A stretch of 64,000 bases of DNA from an uncultured Lachnospiraceae bacterium (GTDB lineage Bacteria; Bacillota; Clostridia; Lachnospirales; Lachnospiraceae), in NCBI GenBank assembly GCA_902776305.1, contig CACYPS010000029.1, positions 23,777-87,776 of the forward strand, read 5' to 3'. Below, piece by piece: positions 42,687 through 52,021 of this stretch. The position numbers were made by a program, and so were the translations under genes. How positions within the stretch are numbered: position 1 is the stretch's first letter; every line of letters begins with the position of its first letter. The notes beneath the pieces are model-generated. The model had not been told where the DNA came from. It did no database searches and saw only the letters and a program-made list of their open reading frames with translations.

Positions 42687-43562
42687 ATGGAATCACAGAA
42701 AGAACTAACTATCATAGAAAAACAGGCAAAGCGAAGAAAAGCAATCCAGAACACATTCGTTTATCTTCTGCTGACGATCTGGGGACTCATGGTTCTTTTC
42801 CCGTTCTACTGGATGGTCCTGACATCGGTCAAGAGCTACAGCGCTTACAGTTCTGAGCATATACCGAAATTCTACACGACAAATCCTACGATGCAGAATT
42901 ATGCGGATGCATTCACGGCCGTCAATCTGGGAAGATACCTGATGAACACACTCCTGTTCACGGTCGTCACAACAGCTGTTATGCTGGTGGTGACGGTGCT
43001 GGCTGCATATGCATTTTCACGTATTCAGTTTGCGGGACGCGAGCTGGTCTTCATGATCTTCCTCGCACTCATGATGATCCCGAACGAACTCGTAATCATC
43101 ACCAATTTCGTGACGATTACGAACTGGAACATGAGAAATACATTTGCAGGTCTGATCCTGCCGTCCATCACATCGGTCTTCTACATCTATCTGTTGCGGG
43201 AAAACTTCGCACAGGTGCCTGCCGAACTATACTATGCGGCGAAGGTCGACGGTACGAGTGACCTGAAATATCTGCTGAAGGTCATGGTTCCGATCTGCAA
43301 GCCCACGATCATCACGATCACGATTCTGAAAGTTATCGAGTGCTGGAACTCCTACGTATGGCCGCGTCTGATCACAGACGACTCCAACTACTTCCTGGTC
43401 TCGAACGGTATTCAGGAGATCCGTGAGAACGGTCTCGGCCGAGAGAACATCCCGGCCATGATGGCGGCTGTCGTTATCGTATCTCTGCCGCTCATTTTGC
43501 TGTTCCTGCTCTTCCACAAGAAGATCATGGAAGGCGTTTCGAGAGGAGGTACGAAGGGATGA
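42687..43562 (+). CDS. ABC sugar permease, MalG type
   Basis: 291 aa, cytoplasmic basic N-terminus (KQAKRRKAIQN), six membrane segments and EAA loop ELYYAAKVDGTSDLKYLLKV; it ends GVSRGGTKG. Ribosome binding site GGGGGAAG. Its stop overlaps the start of the binding-protein gene by 4 bp (ATGA), so the two are translationally coupled. It pairs with the MalF-type permease directly upstream. Confidence 0.9.
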   Translation: MESQKELTIIEKQAKRRKAIQNTFVYLLLTIWGLMVLFPFYWMVLTSVKSYSAYSSEHIPKFYTTNPTMQNYADAFTAVNLGRYLMNTLLFTVVTTAVMLVVTVLAAYAFSRIQFAGRELVFMIFLALMMIPNELVIITNFVTITNWNMRNTFAGLILPSITSVFYIYLLRENFAQVPAELYYAAKVDGTSDLKYLLKVMVPICKPTIITITILKVIECWNSYVWPRLITDDSNYFLVSNGIQEIRENGLGRENIPAMMAAVVIVSLPLILLFLLFHKKIMEGVSRGGTKG

Positions 43563-45178
43563 GAAACATTTTCAAAGCAAATGCAAAACGCTGCTTCGCT
43601 CTCGCCGCTGCCTCAATCATAGGAATCAGCTCCCTGCTCACGGGCTGCCACGGCTCTCCGGAGAGAGTGGAATTCGTGGTGCCGGAGGAATTTGACAAAA
43701 ATGTCAAACATGAGATCACCTTCTGGGCCAAGAATGACACGAACAAGACACAGACAAAAATCTATGAAAATGCAATCAGCAGCTTCGAAAGACTCTACCC
43801 GAATATCAAGGTGAACATGCGGCTCTACACCGATTACGGTAAGATCTACAACGATGTCATCACCAATATTTCGACCAACACAACGCCCAATGTCTGCATT
43901 ACGTATCCGGACCACATCGCCACATATATGACCGGCAACAACGCTGTCGTAGCTATGGATGATCTGTTCACGGACAGTAAATTCGGTCTCGGCGGAGACA
44001 AGATCCTCTTCGATTCACCGAATGTTAATGAGATCATTCCGGAGTATCTCGACGAGTGCACAATCGGCGGTCACTACTACGCACTCCCGTTCATGCGCTC
44101 GACGGAAGCCGTCTATGTCAACAAGACGTATGTCGAAAAACTCGGCTACGAGCTGCCCGATATGATTACATGGGATTGGATGTTCGAAGTCGGTGAAAAA
44201 GCCATGGAGAAAGGTCCCGACGGAAAGTTCCTGGTCAACGGACAGAACGTCATGGTGCCGATCATTTATAAGTCGACCGACAACATGATGATCCAGATGC
44301 TGAAACAGATGGGGGCTGACTACTCGACAGAGAACGGTGAAATCCAGCTTTTCAACGACACGACCAAGGAAATCCTGTTCGATATAGCGGAGCACGCTGC
44401 GACGAAGTCCTTCTCGACATTCAAGATTTCCAGTTATCCTGCAAACTTCCTGGATGCGGGACAGTGTATATTTGCCATCGACTCCACCGCAGGTTCGACC
44501 TGGATGGGCTCTGATGCACCGCTGTCGGATATCGCGGAAGATAAATTTGTAGACTTTGAAACCGCCGTGCTGCCGGTTCCGCAGTTCGACGTGGACAACC
44601 CGAAGATGATTTCACAGGGTCCGTCGGTCTGCATATTCAACAAGGATGACCCGCAGGTGGTTCTGGCATCCTGGCTGTTCGCTCAGTTCCTTCTGACCAA
44701 CGATGTACAGATCGCCTACTCAAAGACCGAAGGTTATGTGCCCGTTACATCAAAAGCCCGCGAAACGAAGGATTACCAACACTACCTTGAAGATCGCGGA
44801 GTGGACAACAATGAGCACTACAGTGTAAAGATCGACGCGACAAAGATGCTGATCGACAACACGGAAAACACGTTCACGACCGCAGTCTTCAACGGCTCCG
44901 CCTCACTGCGTGACGCGGCAGGACAGCTCATCGAGAGTACCGTTAAGTCAGTCCGCCGAAAGGAAACAATCGACGACGCATACATCGCCAAGCTCTATAA
45001 GGATACGACTCAGCTCTACAGACTCGATTCCATCAGCGGAGCCGGCGGAGGCAAAGTCGACCTCGGGCCGCTTCCGGCGACTTCTAAAGCCCTCATCGGC
45101 ACTCTGGTCGTGATCTGGATTCTGATCGGTATATATGCAGGTACGGATTTCGTGAGAAGGAAAAAACAAAACGCATGA
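43559..45178 (+). CDS. ABC sugar-binding lipoprotein with C-terminal membrane anchor
   Basis: 539 aa, GAGGAGG upstream. The signal peptide ends in lipobox SLLTGC (C30). The mature part is a family-1 solute-binding fold (EITFWAKNDTNKTQTKIYEN, LYPNIKVNMRLYTDYGKIYN, YALPFMRSTEAVYVNKTYV). Unlike ordinary binding proteins (about 420-460 aa), it continues past a GAGGG linker into a hydrophobic segment near residues 513-532 (LIGTLVVIWILIGIYAG) and ends with RRKKQNA, a classic stop-transfer tail. It would be tethered at both ends, or only by the C-terminal segment. Last gene of the operon; a terminator follows 120 bp later. Confidence 0.9.
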   Translation: MRNIFKANAKRCFALAAASIIGISSLLTGCHGSPERVEFVVPEEFDKNVKHEITFWAKNDTNKTQTKIYENAISSFERLYPNIKVNMRLYTDYGKIYNDVITNISTNTTPNVCITYPDHIATYMTGNNAVVAMDDLFTDSKFGLGGDKILFDSPNVNEIIPEYLDECTIGGHYYALPFMRSTEAVYVNKTYVEKLGYELPDMITWDWMFEVGEKAMEKGPDGKFLVNGQNVMVPIIYKSTDNMMIQMLKQMGADYSTENGEIQLFNDTTKEILFDIAEHAATKSFSTFKISSYPANFLDAGQCIFAIDSTAGSTWMGSDAPLSDIAEDKFVDFETAVLPVPQFDVDNPKMISQGPSVCIFNKDDPQVVLASWLFAQFLLTNDVQIAYSKTEGYVPVTSKARETKDYQHYLEDRGVDNNEHYSVKIDATKMLIDNTENTFTTAVFNGSASLRDAAGQLIESTVKSVRRKETIDDAYIAKLYKDTTQLYRLDSISGAGGGKVDLGPLPATSKALIGTLVVIWILIGIYAGTDFVRRKKQNA

Positions 45179-45301
45179 TAACCTGAGATAGACCGCGGAC
45201 AGTAAACATGAAAGGTTATCTGTACCGGTACGAAGGTGCAAATCCACACAACGTAAAAGTAACTGTAAAGTAACTCATACTTAACGATCCATAAAGAAAT
45301 C

Positions 45302-45330
45302 AGAAGAGGGGCAGCGCCCCTCTTCTTCAT
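45302..45330 (+). terminator. terminator of the second ABC operon
   Basis: AGAAGAGGGGC-AG-CGCCCCTCTTCT stem (45302-45326) followed by TCATT. A 43-bp duplication (GCTGCTAAAACTTTCTGCTT, GCATTTCCTGCACAGACATT) fills 45350-45430. Confidence 0.8.
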
Positions 45331-45458
45331 TACCATGATTCTTTTCATTTGCTGCTAAAACTTTCTGCTTGCATTTCCTGCACAGACATTTGCTACTAAA
45401 ACTATCTGCTTGCATTTCCTACACAGACTCATCCTCTGAGTTTTAGTAGCCAATTCCT

Positions 45459-45710
45459 TTATTTCTTATTTTTTCTTTTACTACCCAAGTGCACTTCCGG
45501 CACCGCCAGCATATCGTACTCGATATCCTTCTTTTCGGCTTTCTCTTTCTTTTCTCCGTGGCCCTTTCCGACATGAACTTCCGGAACGGCAAGATTATCG
45601 GACGAAGCCTCGAGATTATCGTCGTTCTTTGCTTCTTTATCTTTTGGGCTCATGCCATCCGGTTCAAGGGAGAAAAAACCTAAGATGTCATCCAGAATAT
45701 TATCCGACAT
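45459..45710 (-). CDS. small protein with two LAVPEVHxG repeats
   Basis: 83 aa from the ATG at 45710 (GGAGG 9 bp upstream; a longer frame adds five residues). The N-terminal part (MSDNILDDILGFFSLEPDG) is followed by a lysine/glutamate-rich region containing the repeat DNLAVPEVHVGK and DMLAVPEVHLGS, about 27 residues apart, and it ends in a basic tail SKRKNKK. There is no signal peptide and no membrane segment. I know no family with this pattern. The duplicated short peptide in a charged, unstructured background resembles multi-core precursor peptides or short binding motifs, but no processing enzyme or partner is adjacent. Confidence 0.6.
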   Translation of the reverse strand: MSDNILDDILGFFSLEPDGMSPKDKEAKNDDNLEASSDNLAVPEVHVGKGHGEKKEKAEKKDIEYDMLAVPEVHLGSKRKNKK

Positions 45711-45779
45711 AGTGTGAACCTCCAATCTGATGCTACTTACAGTATAAACGGGAACGGCAGGTTATTCAATGATTTCCCG

Positions 45780-45993
45780 GCTGACTTTCGATGTCCCGCA
45801 GTTCTTTCCGTATTCCAAGACAGACTTTCGATGCCACCAAGGTCATTCACGCTTTAAGGCAGACTTTCAATGCCCCGGGTCGTTCCGTATTCCAAGGCAG
45901 ACCTCCGATGCCCCGGGTTTATTCACGCTTCAAGGCAGACTTTGAATGCCCCGGGTCATTCCGTATTCCAAAGCTGACTTTCGAAGCCCCGGG
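45780..45993. repeat. about 38-bp degenerate direct repeats
   Basis: Five to six copies built around TTCCGTATTCCAAGGCAGAC, TTTCGATGCCCCGGGT, with ATTCACGCTTCAAGGCAGAC alternates. It abuts the stop of the GH4 gene. Confidence 0.75.
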
Positions 45994-47358
45994 TCAGAAC
46001 GGAAACTCCTCATCCCTCACATTGTCGCACATCTTTCCAAACAGCTCCCGCGCCTCCTCCACAGCAATCCCGTCGCAAAGCGGCTGATTGAGGAACGAAT
46101 TGAACACCATCTCGCGGTCACGAGCAGCGAGGCCCGCATCCAGAAGGTCAATGTTGTCGCTGTTGCGGCGCACCAGCGCGAGCGCCCCTTTTGGAAGCGG
46201 CTTCGAGACGATGGGGTCGACAAAGCCATTTGTAAACACACAATTCGTCTCCACAATCGATCCCATCGGAAGTCCGGGCATCTGACCGCGGTTCGGAAGA
46301 TTGACATTTGTAACGACCACTTCAAGGCCGAGAATTCCGCGGATCATTCTCACAAGCTCCTCGCCGGACGGCTCCAGCTCAATTTCTTTCCTGCCCTCGG
46401 CCATCGCGATGGACTCCTGTATCAGGAGGTCCTGCTTTTCAATGCGGCTGTCGACGGTCGTGAGGCTGAAGTGCCATTTGCGGATCGTCTCACGATCCTT
46501 CAGGTACCAGTTCCGGTCCATGAACTCCACAAGATGACGGTCTCCGGCTGCGGCGAGAGCGCCGTAGCGTTTCAAGAGATCCATTTTCACGCGGTTTCCG
46601 TATGCAAATGTATCCCTCTCCCACGTATCCGCCGGCCCGTATTCATAGTATCCACTCTCAAAATAGCGGTCCATGAATTCCGGCATGAGCGCAAGCAGGT
46701 CTATATCGCGGTAGCGGGCTTCCGTAATCCATGTAAAATGGTTGATTCCCGAAGCGTCCGTATAGATGTCCCGCCTGCGGGCTTCGATGCCGGTCAGCTC
46801 TTTCAGCACACAGCACAGGAACTCCTGCGTGTGGAAGACCTCGTGACAGCAGCCGACTGCTTTGATTTCCGGGAACACACGATAAAGGGTCTTGATGCAG
46901 ATACTCATCGGGTTCGTCAAGTTGAGCACCCAGGCTTTGGGACAGTTGTCACGAATCGCCTCCGCGAATTTCTCGTATGTAGGCACAGTCCTCAGCGCGC
47001 GCAGGACGCCGCCCGGTCCTACCGTGTCGCCAACAGACTGCAGGATCCCGTACTCTTCCGGAGCATGAACATCTGAGTGCATCTCCCGAAAGGTCCCGGG
47101 CAGGATCGACATCACTACGAAATCCGCCCCCTGCAGAGCTTCCTCCAGTGTCCCTGCCACCGTGTAGCGGAAGTCTGACACTGCATTCGGCATTTCCTGC
47201 AATTTCTCCCCGATGATCCGGTTGCGCCCGGCTGCCGGCGGGTCGATGTCATACAGCGCGACTTCACCTGTAAGGTCCGGCGCGAGTGCCAGATCCTGCA
47301 TAAACTTGAGGGCCCAGGCTTTGGAACCTCCTCCAATGTAGGCTATCTTAATATTCAT
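45994..47358 (-). CDS. GH4 glycosidase, probable alpha-galacturonidase
   Basis: 454 aa. NAD- and metal-dependent GH4 fold: IKIAYIGGGSKAWALKFMQD (Rossmann start), LYDIDPPAAGRNR, MSILPGTF, LNLTNPMSICIKTLYR, CCHEVFHTQ (metal cysteine/histidine region) and GINHFTWI. The CHE signature and overall blocks resemble LplD/alpha-galacturonidase more than 6-phospho-alpha-glucosidases. It would split galacturonic acid from oligogalacturonides in the cytoplasm, feeding UxaC. Opposite orientation to the importer operon. Alpha-glucuronidase or another GH4 activity cannot be excluded. Confidence 0.82.
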   Translation of the reverse strand: MNIKIAYIGGGSKAWALKFMQDLALAPDLTGEVALYDIDPPAAGRNRIIGEKLQEMPNAVSDFRYTVAGTLEEALQGADFVVMSILPGTFREMHSDVHAPEEYGILQSVGDTVGPGGVLRALRTVPTYEKFAEAIRDNCPKAWVLNLTNPMSICIKTLYRVFPEIKAVGCCHEVFHTQEFLCCVLKELTGIEARRRDIYTDASGINHFTWITEARYRDIDLLALMPEFMDRYFESGYYEYGPADTWERDTFAYGNRVKMDLLKRYGALAAAGDRHLVEFMDRNWYLKDRETIRKWHFSLTTVDSRIEKQDLLIQESIAMAEGRKEIELEPSGEELVRMIRGILGLEVVVTNVNLPNRGQMPGLPMGSIVETNCVFTNGFVDPIVSKPLPKGALALVRRNSDNIDLLDAGLAARDREMVFNSFLNQPLCDGIAVEEARELFGKMCDNVRDEEFPF

Positions 47359-47388
47359 AATAGTCTCCTTTCAGTAAAAAAGGTAATT

Positions 47389-47543
47389 CTACTCAGCACC
47401 CCCTTCGCAGGTGCTTTGCACCTTGCTCATGTTGGCGTTCAGAGGCGCTTCGCGCCTTGTCCGCCTGGCAAAAATGAAGGATTTTGTCCGATATGCGAGA
47501 ATTTCGTCCTGTAAATCATTCATTTTAGCCGGGTGCTGAGTAG
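47389..47543. mobile_element. possible MITE-like element with 13-bp terminal inverted repeats
   Basis: CTACTCAGCACCC (47389-47401) and its exact reverse complement GGGTGCTGAGTAG (47531-47543) bound a 155-bp non-coding segment that holds AGGTGC-TTT-GCACCT and AGGCGC-TTC-GCGCCT hairpins. The immediate flanks GTAATT/AGTTAC are partly complementary as well. No clear target duplication. A large cis-regulatory hairpin is the alternative. Confidence 0.5.
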
Positions 47544-47590
47544 TTACAAAAAAAGAAGGGCCGCTTCGCAGCCCCTCTCACTATTCATAA

Positions 47591-48388
47591 TCAATCCGGG
47601 AAAAGCTCTCTCAGAGCCGTTGCCAGACCATCCTCGCTGATTGGCGGGCAGACGATATCCGCAGCTGCCTTGACTTCGTCAACTGCATTGCCCATAGCTA
47701 CCGCAGTTCCCATAGCCTGAAGCATGTCGATGTCATTGACGCCGTCACCGAACGCATAGGAGTCCTCGATCGGAACGCCGTAGTACTCCAGAACTTTCTT
47801 GCAGCCTGTTGCCTTGGAAAGAGCCGGCGCATAAATCTCAAATGAACCCAGCGCTCCGTTGACGTCCGAGCGATAGCGGTCGCCGATGCGCTCATTCAAT
47901 GCCTCAGCCGCTTTGGAAGCATCTCTGTCTGCCGGCAGGCACTCCATCTTAACGACCAGGTCCATGATATCCTCTTCGACATAGTCTCTTGTGAATTCCG
48001 CCTCAACGCCGGCGTCCTCAAAGTTTTTCTCGATATCCTTGAAGTCCCTGCGCATATAAGCCTTGTCGGCCGTATCCAGCAGATACTCGCAACCGATGTC
48101 GAGCAGGCAATCGCATACATCCTTGACCAGTTCCTTGCCCATGCGCTCCTCATAGATGGATTTGCCGTCTGCAAATACGCATCCGCCGTTGTTCAGAACA
48201 TATCCGTCAAACGGAAATGCCTTGATCTCCGGTGTGATAAGCGGAGCCGGTCTGCCGCTGGAGATGAACAGCTTGTGGCCCTGAGCCTGAACTCTGGCAA
48301 GTTCTTTCATGACCGCTTCCGGAATGTCAAAATGAAAGTGCGCCGAGTCGATCAGCGTACCATCGATGTCAAAAAATAAAACCTTCAT
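47591..48388 (-). CDS. Cof-type HAD-superfamily phosphatase
   Basis: 265 aa from the ATG at 48388 (GGAGG upstream; the longer frame is unsupported). HAD motif I FFDIDGTLIDS, motif II SSGRP, motif III lysine near KATGCKK and motif IV FGDGVNDIDML, with the Cof-type cap between II and III. It dephosphorylates a sugar phosphate or similar metabolite; substrate unknown. Last gene of the minus-strand GH2-GH3-transporter-GH1 run, 200 bp after GH1, so it may relieve sugar-phosphate stress. Confidence 0.88.
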   Translation of the reverse strand: MKVLFFDIDGTLIDSAHFHFDIPEAVMKELARVQAQGHKLFISSGRPAPLITPEIKAFPFDGYVLNNGGCVFADGKSIYEERMGKELVKDVCDCLLDIGCEYLLDTADKAYMRRDFKDIEKNFEDAGVEAEFTRDYVEEDIMDLVVKMECLPADRDASKAAEALNERIGDRYRSDVNGALGSFEIYAPALSKATGCKKVLEYYGVPIEDSYAFGDGVNDIDMLQAMGTAVAMGNAVDEVKAAADIVCPPISEDGLATALRELFPD

Positions 48389-48588
48389 TCTCCCGTCCTC
48401 CTTAAAGTACAAAACACCTCTTATCTAATAATATTTCCACAAATGTATTTTGTGTAGAGCTCTTTTTTCATGATCCCCCGCATTTGATAATATTTCTCTG
48501 AGAATCTGCAGTAATTATCCCGAACGACAATTACAAATGAATTTCAACTGCGGAAGTCCTTTTCGTTTTCAGGTAATCTGTGCTTTTG

Positions 48589-49947
48589 TCAGATGCAAGC
48601 CCCGTTTGTCCTGATTACCTCTCTGTACCAGTAAGCCGAATCCTTCGGAATTCTCTTCTGCGTCTGGAAATCTACATAAACCAGACCGTAGCGCTGTCCG
48701 AATCCCTCAGCCCACTCGAAGTTATCCATCAGAGACCATGCAAAGTAACCGCGGATATCCGCCTCCTCCGCCGCACGGGACAGAGCTCCGAGATATCTTG
48801 CCGTAAAGTCGATACGGCTCGAGTCATGAATCTTTCCGTCCAGGTGGACCCAGTCGTGGCACGCAAGTCCGTTCTCTGTGATGAAGATCGGCTTCTTATA
48901 GCGGTCATACAGGAACTTCGGTCCCCAGTACAGTGCGTCCGGCGTCATCGGCCAGTTCGATGCACTCTTCGCATAGCCGGTGTTACGGCTGAGCAGCTCC
49001 GGCTTACCGTCTTCGCCCATGCGGACCGGATAGCCGAGATAAATATTCTGGCCATAGATGTCGATCGGCTCACTGATGATCTTCATATCGTCATCGGTAA
49101 TCTTGGGCAGGTCCTTCTCAAAGTGAACGAGGAACTCTTCCGGATACTTTCCGAAGATGACCGGATCCGACCACCATGCCGTATTCCATGCCCATGTGCC
49201 TTCCTGCGGTATTCCGAAGTAGGCCTGTCTTGCAGCCTCAATATCTTCCGGCTTGTCCGTTGCGGGAAGTGCGATACCCGATGTCGGAGCATAGCCGATG
49301 TTCAGAGGCTGTCTCGCGTGTGCTCTCAGCTCCTGGACAGCACGTCCGTGTGCCTTCAAAGCATTGTGGGACATGAGAAGCGTCTGGCTGTCGGGAAGCT
49401 GCAGCCACGGAGCGTGGACGCCTTCAGAGAAACTCAGGCCGACGAAGCACTGCGGCTCATTGATGGTGAAGAAATTCTTGACACGGTCGGAGAAGCGTTC
49501 CGCTATGACCCGCGCATAATTTGCGAACCACTCCGGCATATCCGGGTTCATCCAGCCGCCTCTCTTGTAGAGTTCCATCGGCAGTTCCCAGTGGAAGAGG
49601 GTGAGGTACGGTTCGATGTCATTTGCGACCAGCTCATCAATGAGAGAGTTGTAGAACGCAATGCCTTCCTCGTTGATCGCGCCGATGCCTTCCGGGATAA
49701 TACGGGTCCAGTCAATTGAGAAGCGATACGCTTTGATTCCCAGTTCCTTCATGAGCTGGACATCTTCTTTGTACCGGTGATAATGGTCACAGGAGACATC
49801 GCCTCGCTGGTTCTCGAATACTTTGCCATTTTCTTCTTTTACATATTCATCCCACAGATGAGCGCCCTTGCCGCCCTCATTCTGTCCGCCTTCAATCTGA
49901 TAACTGCTGGTGGCAGCGCCCCAGACAAAATCGTCTCTGAATTTCAT
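48589..49947 (-). CDS. beta-glucosidase, GH1
   Basis: 452 aa from the ATG at 49947 (GGAGAG upstream; the open frame to 50010 has no site). GH1 N-terminal signature FVWGAATSSYQIEGG, acid/base glutamate in FTINEPQ, nucleophile glutamate in IFITENGL, and WSLMDNFEWAEGFGQRYGLVYVDF at the C-terminus. No signal peptide and no phosphate-binding features typical of 6-phospho-glucosidases, fitting uptake through the neighbouring ion-coupled transporter rather than a PTS. Likely hydrolyses cellobiose or other beta-glucosides in the cytoplasm. Confidence 0.92.
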   Translation of the reverse strand: MKFRDDFVWGAATSSYQIEGGQNEGGKGAHLWDEYVKEENGKVFENQRGDVSCDHYHRYKEDVQLMKELGIKAYRFSIDWTRIIPEGIGAINEEGIAFYNSLIDELVANDIEPYLTLFHWELPMELYKRGGWMNPDMPEWFANYARVIAERFSDRVKNFFTINEPQCFVGLSFSEGVHAPWLQLPDSQTLLMSHNALKAHGRAVQELRAHARQPLNIGYAPTSGIALPATDKPEDIEAARQAYFGIPQEGTWAWNTAWWSDPVIFGKYPEEFLVHFEKDLPKITDDDMKIISEPIDIYGQNIYLGYPVRMGEDGKPELLSRNTGYAKSASNWPMTPDALYWGPKFLYDRYKKPIFITENGLACHDWVHLDGKIHDSSRIDFTARYLGALSRAAEEADIRGYFAWSLMDNFEWAEGFGQRYGLVYVDFQTQKRIPKDSAYWYREVIRTNGACI

Positions 49948-50137
49948 TTTGCCTTTCTCTCCTATCTTAAGCGTTCCCGTAAACGGAGAAATATATTTGA
50001 GCCATTTCATCTATTTTACTACAATAAGACAGGCGCTTCAATTGAACGCTGAGAAAATTTTGGTACTTTTCACGGATAATTGGTGTGGCTCCCTTTAATT
50101 TTTTGTCGACATTTATGGCAGTGAATTTCATTGCGGA

Positions 50138-50250
50138 TTACGGAAGTAGCCGTCAAATCCTTAATTACTTCCGTAAATCCAAGGTCAGCGGCATTCAATT
50201 CAATCAAAAAATTACGGAAGCTGACGCATAATTTCCGCCCACTTCCGTAA
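50138..50250. repeat. inverted-repeat units (array 10)
   Basis: Two units, TTACGGAAGTAGCC...TTACTTCCGTAA and TTACGGAAGCTGAC...CACTTCCGTAA. CGGAAG/CTTCCG variant. It sits between the transporter stop and the GH1 gene and is the last array in the window; none is found in 50.3-64 kb. Confidence 0.85.
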
Positions 50251-50279
50251 TCTCAAGCACCTGATATTCAATTCAAGCT

Positions 50280-51815
50280 TTATTTAAATTTCCTCATCGC
50301 CTCACCCAGCGACATTCCCTCGGCCACCGCATCTCTGCGCAGGCCGTTGATCTTCTGAATCTCCTTCATCTTCTCGCCCGTCAGGATATAACCGCGCATC
50401 GCAAAAATCGTAAGCCCCCACGCAATCAGCGGAATCACACAGAACAGAATCAGGACGACGACATTCATACCCTCCGTATACGGCGTCTCGGCCGTCGGCA
50501 GATTCGCCAGACCGATCACGCTGACCGCCAGACCGACGATCGTAGCGGAAAGGGAGGAAACCAGCTTGTCGACCAGCGAGAACAGAGTACCCATGATGCC
50601 GGGAATGTACTTGCCAGACCGGTATGTCTCATAGTCCGAGCAGTCCGCGACCATCGGGATCGGCATATCAGCGGTAGCATAGTAAGCGCCATACCCTATA
50701 CCGAAGAAGATAATAAACAGGATGGTATAGAGATTGAGGCTGATTCCGCCGTTTGCAAATATCGTCAGATTTCTTGCCGGATCACCCTGCCTCCAGAGGA
50801 GCAGCAGGACTAATACGCCGATGTAGCAAATGAATGCAAGACTCACATACCTCAGCAACGACGCCTTCTGACCCTGCTTCTGCGATGTTCTGACTGTCAG
50901 AAGGAAGAACGGTACCGAGCAAATGTATCCCAGAATCATCATCGGCAGATACAGCCCGTCATAATTCCCCATCATGCAACCGTAAAGCATACACAGAACG
51001 GTCGTGTTGGTCGCGATGCCCAGTGCGAGCTTACAGCCCGCACCGGCCACCATAAGGCGCTTCATAGGATCGTTATTCTTAATAATCTCGATGTACTCTG
51101 AGACCTTGACCTTCTCAGCTTTCTCGCCGCCGATGCCGTAAAACTCGGGTCTGTCCTTCTCGGCGATGCCGATGACGGCGAGAATGGTGAGAACTATCGA
51201 TATGCAGATGCCGATTGGGGTAAACACTCTGTAGAAAAGCGGATCTGCATAATCTGCTACATTTGCACGAAGGATCGGTGCAAGGAACTGCATAGCGCCC
51301 ATACCCGCAAGAGATCCAATCGTATTGAAAATGGTGAAAAGCGGCCGCTGGTTAGGGTCATTTGTGAGGACCGTCTGGCCTGCTCTCGTGCATGAGGTCT
51401 GGAAGGTATAACCGATGACCCACACTGCATAGAGAAGTACAAATGCCACATAGCGAAGCGCCTGCGCCGACGCCGGAATGAGCGGCGTCATAGTGTACAG
51501 CGCCATAACTGACAAGGCCATAATGCCGTTGCCTATCAGCATGAACGGACGGAACTTTCCGAACCGTGTGCTGGTGCGGTCCATAAGGGCTCCGATGATC
51601 GGATCCGTGACTGCGTCGAAGAGACGCATACCCGTTACCATCAGCGATGCAAAGATAACGCCGAGGGCCAGAACATTGGATCCGAACGTAGCGATATAGG
51701 ACAAAACGAGGACAAAGTAGACATTTGTCGCACCGTTATTCAGCGGGAACAGCATGAGCTGATATGGTTTCGCACGGTTAAGGCCCGTCTGCTGTCCATT
51801 GTTTTCTGTTGCCAT
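50280..51815 (-). CDS. GPH-family sugar:cation symporter
   Basis: 511 aa from the ATG at 51815, preceded by AAAGGAG; an open extension of 46 residues lacks a site. Twelve hydrophobic segments, with MelB/GPH landmarks: FPLNNGATNVYFVLVLSYIA at the start, RLFDAVTDPIIGALMDRTST, and FGKFRPFMLIGN after the second segment. Symports glycosides with Na+ or H+. It lies between GH3/GH2 upstream and GH1 downstream on one strand, so it probably imports the disaccharides or glucosides cut by those enzymes. Confidence 0.9.
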   Translation of the reverse strand: MATENNGQQTGLNRAKPYQLMLFPLNNGATNVYFVLVLSYIATFGSNVLALGVIFASLMVTGMRLFDAVTDPIIGALMDRTSTRFGKFRPFMLIGNGIMALSVMALYTMTPLIPASAQALRYVAFVLLYAVWVIGYTFQTSCTRAGQTVLTNDPNQRPLFTIFNTIGSLAGMGAMQFLAPILRANVADYADPLFYRVFTPIGICISIVLTILAVIGIAEKDRPEFYGIGGEKAEKVKVSEYIEIIKNNDPMKRLMVAGAGCKLALGIATNTTVLCMLYGCMMGNYDGLYLPMMILGYICSVPFFLLTVRTSQKQGQKASLLRYVSLAFICYIGVLVLLLLWRQGDPARNLTIFANGGISLNLYTILFIIFFGIGYGAYYATADMPIPMVADCSDYETYRSGKYIPGIMGTLFSLVDKLVSSLSATIVGLAVSVIGLANLPTAETPYTEGMNVVVLILFCVIPLIAWGLTIFAMRGYILTGEKMKEIQKINGLRRDAVAEGMSLGEAMRKFK

Positions 51816-52021
51816 ATTCGTAGCTCCTTTTGAATTGTTTTCCTTGCCGGAGCGACCTGAGCCGTTCCTCTTTGGAGTTTCCATGTCTGAAACATCCACT
51901 CCGTACTTTCTGAAGTCGAAACCATAGAATACTGCCAATCGTCGTGGCTTCATCGAGAGTCCCGCCGATGCAGTATTCGTATGGTGAGACTTAGAAATTA
52001 TTTGTGGAATGTTTCAGTTAC

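Noticed and set aside
45946-47076. Long plus-strand frame opposite the GH4 gene
   Set aside because: The minus strand encodes a complete GH4 enzyme with all motifs; the plus frame has no recognisable domain and is a shadow.
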